Positions 34,912-43,767 of a stretch of DNA of 64,000 nt are shown here, in pieces. This DNA comes from Bacteroidales bacterium (GTDB lineage: Bacteria; Bacteroidota; Bacteroidia; Bacteroidales; UBA12077): contig JAGXLL010000002.1 of NCBI GenBank assembly GCA_018334675.1, positions 1 through 64,000 of the forward strand, read 5' to 3'. The notes under the pieces are model-generated. The model saw only the letters and a program-made list of their open reading frames with translations. It was not told where the DNA came from and did not search any database. Made by a program: the position numbers and the translations under genes. Position 1 is the first letter of the stretch. Each line of letters begins with the position of its first letter.

Positions 34912-34919
34912 TAAATTTG
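34912..34919 (+). promoter_or_regulatory. -7 box of the YgjP-like peptidase gene
   Basis: TAAATTTG matches TAnnTTTG and lies about 60 nt before the GTG start. It is divergent from the tolC box 46 nt away. Confidence 0.45.
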
Positions 34920-34979
34920 TAAGTGAGCAGGAGAAAAATAACCGGCACTCCGGCGGTATGATCATAAACAGTTTTTCCC

Positions 34980-35684
34980 GTGAAAAAGATCTACGATCCA
35001 GACCTAGGGCGCATACAGTTTACCAAAAGAAAGCACTCAAAACGCATCACTGTTCGTTATGACCCGGAGGGCCGGCTCAAAGTAAGTCTGCCCCAGAGCG
35101 TTAGTTATCAGGCAGGCATTCAGTATTTACAATCCCATAAGAAGGTCATCAGGGAAAAAGTTGTGGATCTGCAGGCCGAGCAATACAGCCACGACCTCTC
35201 CAATTTTCAGACCCGCTGGCATGAAGTGGAGATCCGGCGGGAAAACCGCAAAACCATTGCCTATCAGATCCGGCAGGGGAAGATCGGGGTTAGCATACCC
35301 AGGGATATGGAGCCGAAAGACCATACCGTTCAAAAAACCATCCGCCAGGCCCTGGAAGAAGCCCTTCGCATGGAAGCCAGGATTTATCTTCCCCAGCGGC
35401 TCAATGAACTGGCCAGCCGATACAACCTCACCTACAACAACCTTTACATCAAAAAGGTGCAGTCCCTCTGGGGCAGCTGCTCTTCTAAAAACAACATCAA
35501 CCTGAATATCCACCTGATGCGCCTGCCCGATCACCTGATCGATTATGTTCTTTCACATGAACTGTGTCATACCCTCCATAAAAACCACAGCCATCTTTTC
35601 TGGAATCACCTCCAGCACCTTATGAATGATGATGTCATCCAACTCAGAAACGAACTCAACCAATATTCGCCCAAGCTATATTAG
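34980..35684 (+). CDS. YgjP-like (DUF45) metallopeptidase-fold protein
   Basis: The 234-residue protein has the DUF45/YgjP plan: an N-terminal beta domain (FTKRKHSKRITVRYDPEGRLKVSLP, about 14-38), a middle linker, then SLWGSCSSKNNINLNIHLMRLP (about 162-183) and the zinc motif SHELCHTLHKNHSHLFW (about 192-208) with HExxH and a third His. It resembles WSS1/SprT-like and M48 zincins, and is often next to type I restriction genes, though none is present here. The start is GTG at 34980. Activity is predicted, not shown for the family as a whole. Confidence 0.88.
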   Translation: MKKIYDPDLGRIQFTKRKHSKRITVRYDPEGRLKVSLPQSVSYQAGIQYLQSHKKVIREKVVDLQAEQYSHDLSNFQTRWHEVEIRRENRKTIAYQIRQGKIGVSIPRDMEPKDHTVQKTIRQALEEALRMEARIYLPQRLNELASRYNLTYNNLYIKKVQSLWGSCSSKNNINLNIHLMRLPDHLIDYVLSHELCHTLHKNHSHLFWNHLQHLMNDDVIQLRNELNQYSPKLY

Positions 35685-36017
35685 GACCATCTTTTTCAAA
35701 TTCACGAAAAAATAGCTATATTGCTCCCCCAAAACAAACCCATGCAAAGGCCCTTCAAGCATCCCTCAACCCATGTATCTCGTTCCCGGGAAAAAAAAGA
35801 CCCTTTCCTCCACAGCCCGGCCAGAAATTCATGTATCTTATCCCTGCAAGCTTCGTAAAAAAAAGATGCATGAAGATGGAAAAATGCATGAAGGCCTGAA
35901 GCCATCAAAACACCATGAAACAGATCACGCAAGCCATAAAACCAGAAGCAGGATCCTGTACCCATGTTTCCATTCTATCCGGCGAACCCTTCTTACCCAA
36001 ACTAAATACAGAGAACC
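35685..36017. other. Intergenic region before the tandem receptor genes
   Basis: These 333 bases hold no gene I can support. There are short A/T-rich runs, a pair of near-repeats around ATGCATGAAG (35867-35876 and 35884-35893) and GTATCTCGTTCCCGGG / GTATCTTATCCCTGC near 35774 and 35833. A TATATTG near 35716 resembles a -7 box but is one base short. The promoter of the receptor gene was not identified. Confidence 0.4.
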
Positions 36018-38375
36018 ATGAACTTGAATTTAAAACTCAGGCACAAAATTCAGCTGATCATTATCTCCCTGTCGGTAGTCATTTTTCTGGGGGCTATCGG
36101 CTACATCAGCATCAAGGCCCGTAAAGCGGCCTACAGGGATGCCTCCCGGCTGGTGGACTTTCAGTCACAAAAATATGCCAACCGGATCCAGGGCCTGATG
36201 AACAGTGACTTCACAGTTGTCCGCACCCTCTCCCAGGCTTTCAAAACTTATGACTACCTGCCCAGGGAACGCTGGCAGGAGATGATCAACAAGATGTACA
36301 TTGATGTCTTTCAGGCCAACCCTTCGTTCTACAATCTGTGGGACAGCTGGGAACTTCAGTATATCGACACCTCCTGGACCCGCTCCTATGGGCGCATCTC
36401 CAATCAGAATTTCAGGGAAAACGGGGAATTCAAAACCAGCACCGATCGGCGAAGCCTGGAAGGGGATCCGGACCTTTACGCCAGTTGGAAGTCGCGTAAA
36501 GAAGAATTGGTGGCCGATCTCTATGCCGACGTGTTTGTAGAGAACAAATCCGAAAGGAGGCTGATGACCACCCTGGCTTCCCCCATACTGGAATCGGGTA
36601 ATTTCATCGGGCTGGTAGGGGTGGATCTCACGCTCGACCGTTTTCAGCAGATCATACAAGAGATCGACATTGAGAAACTGGAGGGCTGTTCTTCCTTTCT
36701 TCTCACCCATAATGGCAAGTATGCCGGCCATCCCGACCAGGAGCTGCTCAACACCCGGGCCCCGGCCAACCCTACCGCAGAACAGGGGTTCAACCTGTAT
36801 GACAAGATGGAGCAAGGCAAGGCCTTTTCTATCCTTCATCAACCCGCTGAGGAGCGGGACAAGCAGGAAAGTTATGTATCCTATGCGCCCATCCAAATCG
36901 GCAACACCGAAACGCAATGGTACCTGGGTCTTTCCGCACCTGTCAGCTCAATTAAAGCCCAGGCCAACAAGAACTTCACCATCTCACTCATCGTGGGTCT
37001 GGTGGGCCTGCTGATCCTTAGCCTGGTGATCTACCTGGTAAGCCGAAACATCACCCATCCCGTTGAACAAGTCACCGACCGGCTCAACCGGCTGTCCAGG
37101 GGTCACATCGACCCCAACATGAAGCTGCAGCTGAGCACCGGCGACGAGATACAGGAGATGGCCACCGCCCTGAATACCTCCATCGACGAGCTCAACAAGA
37201 AAAATGAGTTCGCTCAGAAAATAGGAAACGGCGAGCTGGAAGCCGACTACCAGATGCTCAGCGATGATGACCAGCTGGGCCAGTCCCTGATAGACATGCG
37301 CAACAGCCTCAAGCAAGCCCGCCGGGAGGAGGAGAAAAGAAAAATAGAAGACGAGAAGAGAAGATGGGTCAACGAAGGACTGGCCAGGTTTGCCGATATC
37401 CTGCGCCAAAACAACGACAACCTGGAACAACTCAGCTACCAGATCATCAGCAACCTGGTGGGTTACCTGGGCGCCAACCAGGGCGGTCTCTTCCTTTTGA
37501 ATGACGAGGATGAGCAGAACATTTTCTATGAACTCAAAGCCGCCCACGCCTTCAACCGGAAAAAATACATGGAGAAAGAGATCAAACCCGGTGAAGGCCT
37601 GGTGGGTTCCTGCGCCATCGAGAAACAAACCATCTATATGACCGATATCCCCCAGGATTATATTCAGATCACTTCCGGACTGGGGGACGCCAATCCCGAC
37701 AGCCTGCTGATCGTTCCCCTGAAGGTGGAAGAGGAAGTACTGGGGGTTATCGAGATTGCCTCATTCAAGGAATTTGAAAAACATCAGATTGAGTTCGTCG
37801 AAAAAGTGGCCGAAAGCATTGCCTCCACCATCTCATCGGTGCGGGTCAACCTGCGAACCTCTCAGCTGCTTGAAAAATCCCAGCAACAAGCCGAAGAGAT
37901 GTCTGCCCAGGAGGAAGAGATGCGGCAAAACATGGAAGAGCTGAAAGCCACCCAGGAAGAAGCAGCCCGGAGGGAGAACGAGCTCTCCGGTATCATGGAA
38001 GCGATTGATCAGTTCCTGATCAAGGCCGAGCTCGACCTGAGCGGCAAACTGATCAATGCCAATCCTTTATTCCTGGAGACTTTTGGATACGACGATCAAA
38101 AAATCCAGGAGATACCCATGGAAAAGTTCATTGATGACAATGATCTGGCTACCTTCCATCATACATGGGAGGAAGCTAAGAAGGGACGCGACATCCGCCA
38201 AAAAATCCGTTATATAAACAAACACGGCACCACCCTGTGGCTGATCACTTCTTTCTCGGCGGTTAAGGATAAAGAAGGCAACATCAACAAAATCATCTTC
38301 ATAGCCCTGGATCATACCGAGTCGGAAAATGAGAAGCAACAGCTGAAGGACAAACTCAATCAAAGAGAAAACTAA
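36018..38375 (+). CDS. Membrane receptor: Cache, HAMP, GAF and PAS domains, no output domain
   Basis: The 785-residue protein has a membrane segment (about 11-30), a double-Cache-type extracytoplasmic domain (about 31-318, with FYNLWDSWEL and GVDLTLDRFQ), a second membrane segment (about 322-345), HAMP (about 346-400) plus a HAMP-like continuation, a GAF domain (about 458-610), a Glu-rich coiled coil (about 620-660) and a PAS domain (about 665-775). It then stops: there is no histidine kinase, cyclase, phosphatase or methyl-accepting signalling domain. It is a close paralogue of the next gene, 17 nt downstream. It probably signals through protein contacts; ligand and partner are unknown. Confidence 0.88.
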   Translation: MNLNLKLRHKIQLIIISLSVVIFLGAIGYISIKARKAAYRDASRLVDFQSQKYANRIQGLMNSDFTVVRTLSQAFKTYDYLPRERWQEMINKMYIDVFQANPSFYNLWDSWELQYIDTSWTRSYGRISNQNFRENGEFKTSTDRRSLEGDPDLYASWKSRKEELVADLYADVFVENKSERRLMTTLASPILESGNFIGLVGVDLTLDRFQQIIQEIDIEKLEGCSSFLLTHNGKYAGHPDQELLNTRAPANPTAEQGFNLYDKMEQGKAFSILHQPAEERDKQESYVSYAPIQIGNTETQWYLGLSAPVSSIKAQANKNFTISLIVGLVGLLILSLVIYLVSRNITHPVEQVTDRLNRLSRGHIDPNMKLQLSTGDEIQEMATALNTSIDELNKKNEFAQKIGNGELEADYQMLSDDDQLGQSLIDMRNSLKQARREEEKRKIEDEKRRWVNEGLARFADILRQNNDNLEQLSYQIISNLVGYLGANQGGLFLLNDEDEQNIFYELKAAHAFNRKKYMEKEIKPGEGLVGSCAIEKQTIYMTDIPQDYIQITSGLGDANPDSLLIVPLKVEEEVLGVIEIASFKEFEKHQIEFVEKVAESIASTISSVRVNLRTSQLLEKSQQQAEEMSAQEEEMRQNMEELKATQEEAARRENELSGIMEAIDQFLIKAELDLSGKLINANPLFLETFGYDDQKIQEIPMEKFIDDNDLATFHHTWEEAKKGRDIRQKIRYINKHGTTLWLITSFSAVKDKEGNINKIIFIALDHTESENEKQQLKDKLNQREN

Positions 38376-38392
38376 AAAAACAGACAACGACC

Positions 38393-40720
38393 ATGCACAT
38401 CCAAATGAAACTGAAACAGAAAATTCAGATCCTTCTGATTTTCATATCTGCCGTCATCTACCTGGTGGCAATAGGTTACATCAGCATCAATGCCCGCCAA
38501 AGCTCCTATGAGGACACCAAAAAGCTGGTGGATTCGAAGGTCAAGAGTTTTGCCAGTCAAATAGAGGGGCAGATGAACCGGAACATGGCGGTTGGAAGAA
38601 CCCTGGCGCTGAGCTTCTCCAATTATAACTATATGCCCAAAGACCGGTGGCTTACCTTTGCCAATCGCGTTTATGAGGATGTGTTCCCTGAATACGCGGA
38701 TTTTTATAACCTGTGGGACAGCTGGGAGCTGAGCGTGATCGATTCCAGCTGGAGCAAACCCTACGGTCGCATCTCCAATGAACATTTCCGGGACCAGGGC
38801 ATCATCAAATCCAGTCAGTCCAAGAGAAGCCTGGAAGGCGACAATGAACTCTACGCAGGCATTAAAGAGGCCAACAAGGAGCTGGTGTTCCCGTTGTATT
38901 TCGATCTGTTCGCCGAAGGCAAGTCAGAGCGCAAGCTGATGACCAGCCTGCTGGTTCCCATCCGCCAGGAAGACGGAAGCTATGCAGGTGTTGTAGGCAT
39001 CGACATCACCATGGACCGCTTCCAGGAGATCCTGAGCAACGTCAACATCCGGGGACTGGAGGGGAGCGAAGCCTTTCTGCTGAGCCACCAATGGAAATAT
39101 GCGGCCCATCCGGATACTTCCAACCTGAATGAGAAGATCACAACCAACCCCACTGCCCGGGGAGCATTCAACCTGCATGAGAAGCTGGGGCAGGGCAAAG
39201 CTTTTTCCATCATCCATAACAAAGAGGATCTCGACAAAAAATATGTGAGCTATGTCCCCATTCACATCGGCAAGACGGGCACCCCCTGGTTTCTGGGTAT
39301 TTCAGTGCCTTTTGACAGCATCATGCAGGAAGCCGACCGAAGCTTTATCATCTCTCTTATTGTAGGCCTTGTAGGTCTGCTCATCCTCTCCGGGGTGATC
39401 TACTCCATCACCCGGGGCATCACCAACCCCATCGAAAAGATCACCGAAGTGCTCAAACAGCTGGCCCGCGGACGAATCAGCAACAGCATGAAGCTGAACA
39501 TTAGAACCGGTGATGAGATTGAAGAAATGGCCCATGCCCTGAACACTTCCATCGACGGATTGAACAAAAAGAATGCGTTCGCCAGCCACCTGGGGCATGG
39601 TGAACTGGATTACAACTATCAAATGCTGAGCCAGGACGATGAGCTGGGTCAGTCCTTGCTGGAGATGCGCGACAGCCTGAAGAAAGCCCGGGAAGAGGAA
39701 GAAAAAAGGCGGGAAGAAGAGAAGAAAAGGCAGTGGACCAATGAAGGCCTCACACAATTTGCCGACATCCTGCGCCAAAATAACGATGACCTCCACCAAC
39801 TCACCGATGAGTTGATCAAGAAGATGGTGCATTATCTGGAGGCCAATCAGGGTGGCATCTTCCTGATCAACGACCAGGATGAGAACAACCGGCACCTGGA
39901 GCTTTATTCCGCCTTCGCATACGACCGCAAGAAGCATCATGAAAAACGCATCGAAATAGGCGACGGCCTGGTAGGTACCTGTGCCATAGAGGGCCAAACC
40001 ATCTACATGGAGAAGATCCCGCAGGATTACATTGAGATCACCTCCGGCCTGGGCGAGGCCCGCCCCGACAGCCTGATCATCGTGCCCATCAAACTGGAAG
40101 AGACGGTTTACGGAGTTGTTGAGATTGCCTCATTCCAAACCTTCCAGCAGTACCAGATCGACTTTCTCGAGCGCGTGGCCGAAAGCATTGCCTCCACCAT
40201 CTCCTCGGTGAAGGTGAACATGCGGACCCAACAATTGCTAGAGCAATCCGAGCAACAGGCCCAGGAACTCTCTGCCCAGGAAGAGGAGATGCGGCAAAAC
40301 ATGGAAGAGCTGAAGGCTACACAGGAAGAGGCCGGCCGGCAAAAAACAGAGATGGAAGGACTGGTCAAGGCTTTCCACCGGGCCAATTACGTAGTGGAAT
40401 ACGACACCAACGAAAAGATCATGGACATCAATGACCGGTATCTGAACCTGCTGGGTCTGAAACGCCAGGATGTCATCGGCACCCACCATTCATACAAAAT
40501 GAAACTTTCAGACGAACAGAAAAAAGCCTATCAACAGTTCTGGGATGACCTGCGGGCAGGCAAGGTGAAGCAGCAGACCCATGTTGTCGAACACAACGGT
40601 CATTCTTATGTCTTTGCCGAAACCTACACGCCCATCTTAAACGGGGAAGGGCAAGTGGAAAAGATCCTGAAGATCGCCATCGAAGCCAACGAATTCGACC
40701 TGAAACAACACCTGTGTTGA
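38393..40720 (+). CDS. Membrane receptor: Cache, HAMP, GAF and PAS domains, paralogue of upstream gene
   Basis: The 775-residue protein repeats the architecture of the preceding gene: membrane segments at about 10-29 and 316-340, Cache between them (DFYNLWDSWELSVIDSSW, about 101-118), HAMP, GAF (about 455-605), the coil with EEEMRQNMEELKATQEEA, and a C-terminal PAS (about 650-770). The GAF and coil regions are nearly identical to the partner, while the Cache and PAS parts have diverged, which suggests altered ligand specificity after a tandem duplication. No output domain is present. The two genes form an operon. The stop is followed by a repeat-rich gap. Confidence 0.88.
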   Translation: MHIQMKLKQKIQILLIFISAVIYLVAIGYISINARQSSYEDTKKLVDSKVKSFASQIEGQMNRNMAVGRTLALSFSNYNYMPKDRWLTFANRVYEDVFPEYADFYNLWDSWELSVIDSSWSKPYGRISNEHFRDQGIIKSSQSKRSLEGDNELYAGIKEANKELVFPLYFDLFAEGKSERKLMTSLLVPIRQEDGSYAGVVGIDITMDRFQEILSNVNIRGLEGSEAFLLSHQWKYAAHPDTSNLNEKITTNPTARGAFNLHEKLGQGKAFSIIHNKEDLDKKYVSYVPIHIGKTGTPWFLGISVPFDSIMQEADRSFIISLIVGLVGLLILSGVIYSITRGITNPIEKITEVLKQLARGRISNSMKLNIRTGDEIEEMAHALNTSIDGLNKKNAFASHLGHGELDYNYQMLSQDDELGQSLLEMRDSLKKAREEEEKRREEEKKRQWTNEGLTQFADILRQNNDDLHQLTDELIKKMVHYLEANQGGIFLINDQDENNRHLELYSAFAYDRKKHHEKRIEIGDGLVGTCAIEGQTIYMEKIPQDYIEITSGLGEARPDSLIIVPIKLEETVYGVVEIASFQTFQQYQIDFLERVAESIASTISSVKVNMRTQQLLEQSEQQAQELSAQEEEMRQNMEELKATQEEAGRQKTEMEGLVKAFHRANYVVEYDTNEKIMDINDRYLNLLGLKRQDVIGTHHSYKMKLSDEQKKAYQQFWDDLRAGKVKQQTHVVEHNGHSYVFAETYTPILNGEGQVEKILKIAIEANEFDLKQHLC

Positions 40721-40724
40721 ACTA

Positions 40725-40849
40725 AGGCTAAGGATGAGGCTAAGGAAGAAGTATTAACTCAGGCTAAGGCGGAGGAAGAAGTGTTGAATTGACAAATTGA
40801 CAAATTGTTGAACGTTGAATGTTGTAACGTTGAACATTCAACGTTCAAC
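40725..40849. repeat. Short direct repeats and a 17-bp-arm hairpin between converging genes
   Basis: Purine-rich near-repeats of AGGCTAAGG with GAAGAAGT occur at about 40728-40790, then TTGACAAA twice in tandem (about 40789-40804). A perfect inverted repeat follows: GTTGAACGTTGAATGTT (40807-40823) and its complement (40833-40849) around 9 bases. No T run follows on either strand, but the position between two stops suits a bidirectional transcription barrier. Confidence 0.85.
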
Positions 40850-40867
40850 ATTCTAACTGTTTCGGCT

Positions 40868-42079
40868 CTAGCGCTTTTTCTTTCTTCCCTTGGATCTAAA
40901 GTTTCCTTTGCTCCGGGTCTTGCCACTGCCCGGGTTCCAGGCAGGTCCTTCTCCCAGGTCGGGAGGCGGGGGCAGCTTGGTCACTTCCCGGTCGATCAGC
41001 CTTTCAATGCGCAGGAATTTGTCCATGTCGTCCGGGCTGATCATTGTCAGGGCCACACCAGTCGTATCGGCCCGGGCGGTTCGCCCGACCCGGTGTACAT
41101 AATCCTCGGCATCTCCGGGAACATCGTAGTTGACCACCAGGTTGATGTCCTTAATATCAATGCCCCGGCTCAACACATCGGTGGCTACCAGAACCCGCGT
41201 GTTCCTGGCCTTGAAGCGATTCATCACCTGGTTGCGCTCGCTCTGTTCCAGGTCGGAGGACATGGCTTCCACTTGATACTTCTCCTTTTTCAGCGCCCTG
41301 GAGAGTTCAGCGACCTTCTTTTTGGTGGAACAGAAAACCAGGATGCTGTGGTATTCAGGTTTGTCCTTGAGGAGATGATGGATCAGCGGGGTCTTTTGGG
41401 TTTCATAGACCAGGTAGGCTGCCTGCAGCACGCCCTCGGCCGGCTTGGAGACCTCTATGTTCACCTCGGCCGGTTGATTCAATATTTTGTTGGCAAACGA
41501 ACGTATGTTGCCTGGCATCGTCGCGCTGAACATCAGGGTTTGTCGTTTTTCAGGCACGAAAGACACAATCTTCAACAAATCATCCTGAAAGCCGATGTCC
41601 AGCATCCGGTCGGCTTCATCGAGCACCAAATGCCTGATGTTATTGAAGTTGACATACCCCATCTTCATATGCGAGAGCAGCTTACCCGGGGTAGCCACCA
41701 CAACGGCGGCGCCACTCCTCAGTGCCTGCTTCTGCTGCTCCCAGTCGGAGCCGTCGCCCCCTCCATAAATAACTGCAGGGGTGATGTTGGCCGCGTAACC
41801 GACACCCATGATCTGTTGTCCAATCTGTATCGCCAGCTCCCGGGTGGGCACGATAATTAAAACCCTTATGCCCTCGCCTTTCTGATTGATCAGGTCATTC
41901 AATACCGGCAACAAATAGGCAGCTGTCTTCCCCGTTCCTGTCTGGGCACATGCAATCAGATCCCTGCCATCGAGTATCTCCGGAATGGATTGTTCCTGTA
42001 TGGGGGTGGTTTCATTAAATCCCAGATACGAGATCGAGTCAAGCAGCTGATCACTCAGCGCAAAATCACTAAATTTCAT
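40868..42079 (-). CDS. DEAD-box ATP-dependent RNA helicase (RhlE-like)
   Basis: The 403-residue protein has the full helicase motif series: the Q motif GFNETTPIQEQSIPEI (about 20-35), AQTGTGKT (about 47-54), PTRELA, TPGKLL, VLDEADRML (about 151-159), SATMP, VATDVLSRGIDI (about 302-313) and HRVGRTARADT. A short basic tail (SGKTRSKGNFRSKGRKKKR) follows. It unwinds short RNA duplexes in ribosome assembly or RNA turnover; the short Lys/Arg tail and motifs fit RhlE, but exact substrate is open. A perfect -7 box lies upstream on the minus strand (42114-42121). Confidence 0.94.
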   Translation of the reverse strand: MKFSDFALSDQLLDSISYLGFNETTPIQEQSIPEILDGRDLIACAQTGTGKTAAYLLPVLNDLINQKGEGIRVLIIVPTRELAIQIGQQIMGVGYAANITPAVIYGGGDGSDWEQQKQALRSGAAVVVATPGKLLSHMKMGYVNFNNIRHLVLDEADRMLDIGFQDDLLKIVSFVPEKRQTLMFSATMPGNIRSFANKILNQPAEVNIEVSKPAEGVLQAAYLVYETQKTPLIHHLLKDKPEYHSILVFCSTKKKVAELSRALKKEKYQVEAMSSDLEQSERNQVMNRFKARNTRVLVATDVLSRGIDIKDINLVVNYDVPGDAEDYVHRVGRTARADTTGVALTMISPDDMDKFLRIERLIDREVTKLPPPPDLGEGPAWNPGSGKTRSKGNFRSKGRKKKR

Positions 42080-42113
42080 AGGATGATCTTCCTTTATTTA
42101 TATCAATGAACGG

Positions 42114-42121
42114 CAAAGATA
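42114..42121 (-). promoter_or_regulatory. -7 box of the DEAD-box helicase gene
   Basis: On the minus strand the sequence is TATCTTTG, an exact TAnnTTTG match, 34 nt before the helicase ATG. No -33 TTG is evident. Confidence 0.5.
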
Positions 42122-42186
42122 GAAATTGTTAAGTTTTTATCCCCCATGCCCGGCGATAATTTTTTCAAGATTGGGCTGATGTTCTT

Positions 42187-42798
42187 CTATTTGCGGGCGA
42201 GGCGGTCGAAAATTTCCCTGACACTTTCTGACTGCCAGTTTACCGCTCCCTCTTTTCGAAGGATGATGCGGTTATCGCGGTTTATGATCAGGGAAGTGGG
42301 CAGAGCCGAATAGGCGAAGCTACCGCCTGGCCGCGAGGCAAGCTGATAAACGGGCATGTCGTAGTCATATTGCTTCAGAAAATCCTGCTGTTTACCCATG
42401 GGCTGACTGGATATAAAAAGAAAGTGTATGTCCTGGCCGTATTGCTGATAGAGCTTCTCCAGGGTGGGCATCTCTGCCCGGCATGGAGGACACCACGTGG
42501 CCCAGTAGTTGATGAACAGAGGCTTATCCAGATATTCGCCTATGCGATGCTGTTTCCCCGCTGCATCCTGAAAAAGCACGGTGCTTTTACCCTTCAACTC
42601 CTGTTTCTGCTCGTTCTCCTCCACCGGTGTCAGGTACATCCTTACCCTGGAAGCATAGGTCATCACTTCCTGTCGGGTGGAAGGGATGATCAACATGATC
42701 AGCAAAACCACGAACAGAAGATCAAGCAGTTGGCTGTACCAGCGCTTCTTTTTGAATTTACCATATTCCTTCCGGAACCATCCTTCTATGCGACTCAT
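42187..42798 (-). CDS. TlpA-like membrane-anchored thiol-disulfide oxidoreductase
   Basis: The 203-residue protein has a basic N-terminus, one membrane anchor (about 22-40) and a thioredoxin-fold domain with the active site WATWCPPC (C103, C106), the cis-Pro loop SALPTSLIINRDNRI (about 165-179) and typical AhpC/TSA-Redoxin strands. It would face the periplasm and reduce or oxidise cysteines, for example during cytochrome maturation. No cytochrome gene is next to it. It is monocistronic, 107 nt from the helicase gene. Confidence 0.92.
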   Translation of the reverse strand: MSRIEGWFRKEYGKFKKKRWYSQLLDLLFVVLLIMLIIPSTRQEVMTYASRVRMYLTPVEENEQKQELKGKSTVLFQDAAGKQHRIGEYLDKPLFINYWATWCPPCRAEMPTLEKLYQQYGQDIHFLFISSQPMGKQQDFLKQYDYDMPVYQLASRPGGSFAYSALPTSLIINRDNRIILRKEGAVNWQSESVREIFDRLARK

Positions 42799-42912
42799 AT
42801 TTGTTCTCCTTTACCATGCTGTTATTTGACAATTTTGCTGCTTCATCTGCAAGGAACAGCAAATATTCCCTTTAGGACAATAGGGGTTTGGATTTGTTCA
42901 ACATGGTCCCAC

Positions 42913-43000
42913 CCCGCTTAGCGCAGCCCTAAGCGGGCATAAGGGTGGGCATAAAAGCTAAGCGAACATAAGGGGCATAAGGCGGGCATAAGGGGCATCA
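42913..43000. repeat. Decayed palindrome with irregular GGGCATAA repeats
   Basis: CCCGCTTAG (42913-42921) pairs with CTAAGCGGG (42929-42937) around 7 bases; the core GCTTAGCGCAG is shared with the palindromes at 8.8 and 26.7 kb. It is followed by GGGCATAA at 42935, 42947, 42973 and 42984, a variant at 42964 and GGGCATCA at 42993, spaced irregularly by 9-26 bases. The rest of the 341-base gap between the TlpA-like gene and frr contains the frr terminator and nothing else I recognise. Confidence 0.7.
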
Positions 43001-43032
43001 CAAAGCGGGGTTTCATAGCGGGGCCTATCCAC

Positions 43033-43057
43033 AAAAAAAAGGCGGGGATGTCCCGCC
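43033..43057 (-). terminator. Rho-independent terminator of pyrH-frr
   Basis: GGCGGG (43041-43046) pairs with CCCGCC (43052-43057); on the minus strand the hairpin is followed by eight T (A run 43033-43040). It lies about 85 nt after the frr stop. Confidence 0.85.
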
Positions 43058-43139
43058 ATATAATAAACCCATTCCTCTGATTGACAGGCATCCGATGGCA
43101 AGCACCGGTGTACCGGGTGCCACCGCACACCAGAAGGGA

Positions 43140-43703
43140 TCAAACCGTCATGATCTCTTCCTCTTTCTGCTTCATCACCTCATCCACCTTTTTGCCGTAT
43201 TCATCGGTGAGCTTCTGCACCTCGTCCTCTGCACGGTCGGTTTCATCTTCAGGTGTGCCCTCATTCTTGAGTTTCTTCAAACTCTCCTTGGCATCACGAC
43301 GTGCATTGCGGATGCTGACCTTGGCATTCTCTCCCTCGCCATGAATCTGCTTCACCAGCTCTTTTCGGCGTTCTTCGGTGAGCGGGGGGATATTGATGCG
43401 GAGCATATCGCCATGGTTGGAGGGATTCAAACCCAGATTGGAATCCATGATGGCTTTCTCCACTTTGTTGATCACATTTTTATCCCAGGGTTGGATGGTA
43501 ATGGTTTTGGCGTCGGGCGTCCCGATGTTGGCCACTTGATAGAGGGGTGTCTGAACCCCGTAATAGTCGACCATCACACCATCAAGGATTCGGGGATTGG
43601 CCTTGCCTGCTCTCACCCGGGCCAGCTCATCGGCAAGGTGCTCGACGGCTTTTTTCATTTTCGATTTGGCTTCTTTGATGACCTTTTCCACTTCTGGATC
43701 CAT
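43140..43703 (-). CDS. frr: Ribosome recycling factor
   Basis: Frr, with EF-G, splits the post-termination ribosome. From ATG 43703 the product is 187 residues, the usual length, and begins MDPEVEKVIKEAKSKMKKAVEHL with the conserved RVRAGKANPRILDGVMVDYYG (about 30-50) and PPLTEERRKELVK (about 108-120). An in-frame upstream extension to 43757 does not match the family. It is downstream of pyrH by 64 nt, the classic pairing, and ends at the terminator at 43033-43057. Confidence 0.97.
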   Translation of the reverse strand: MDPEVEKVIKEAKSKMKKAVEHLADELARVRAGKANPRILDGVMVDYYGVQTPLYQVANIGTPDAKTITIQPWDKNVINKVEKAIMDSNLGLNPSNHGDMLRINIPPLTEERRKELVKQIHGEGENAKVSIRNARRDAKESLKKLKNEGTPEDETDRAEDEVQKLTDEYGKKVDEVMKQKEEEIMTV

Positions 43704-43767
43704 AATTGGTTGGTTTTGGTTTCTCTGTAGCAAATTTAATAAAAAAATCCATGCCACCCCAACATAT

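Noticed and set aside
35773..36021. Small gene upstream of the receptor pair
   Set aside because: The 82-codon frame is low-complexity, Lys/His-rich and without a recognisable start signal or domain.
36018..40720. Near-identical DNA in the two receptor genes taken as a mobile or assembly duplication
   Set aside because: The two genes differ throughout the Cache and PAS regions and by many scattered bases in GAF, so this is an old gene duplication, not a recent copy.
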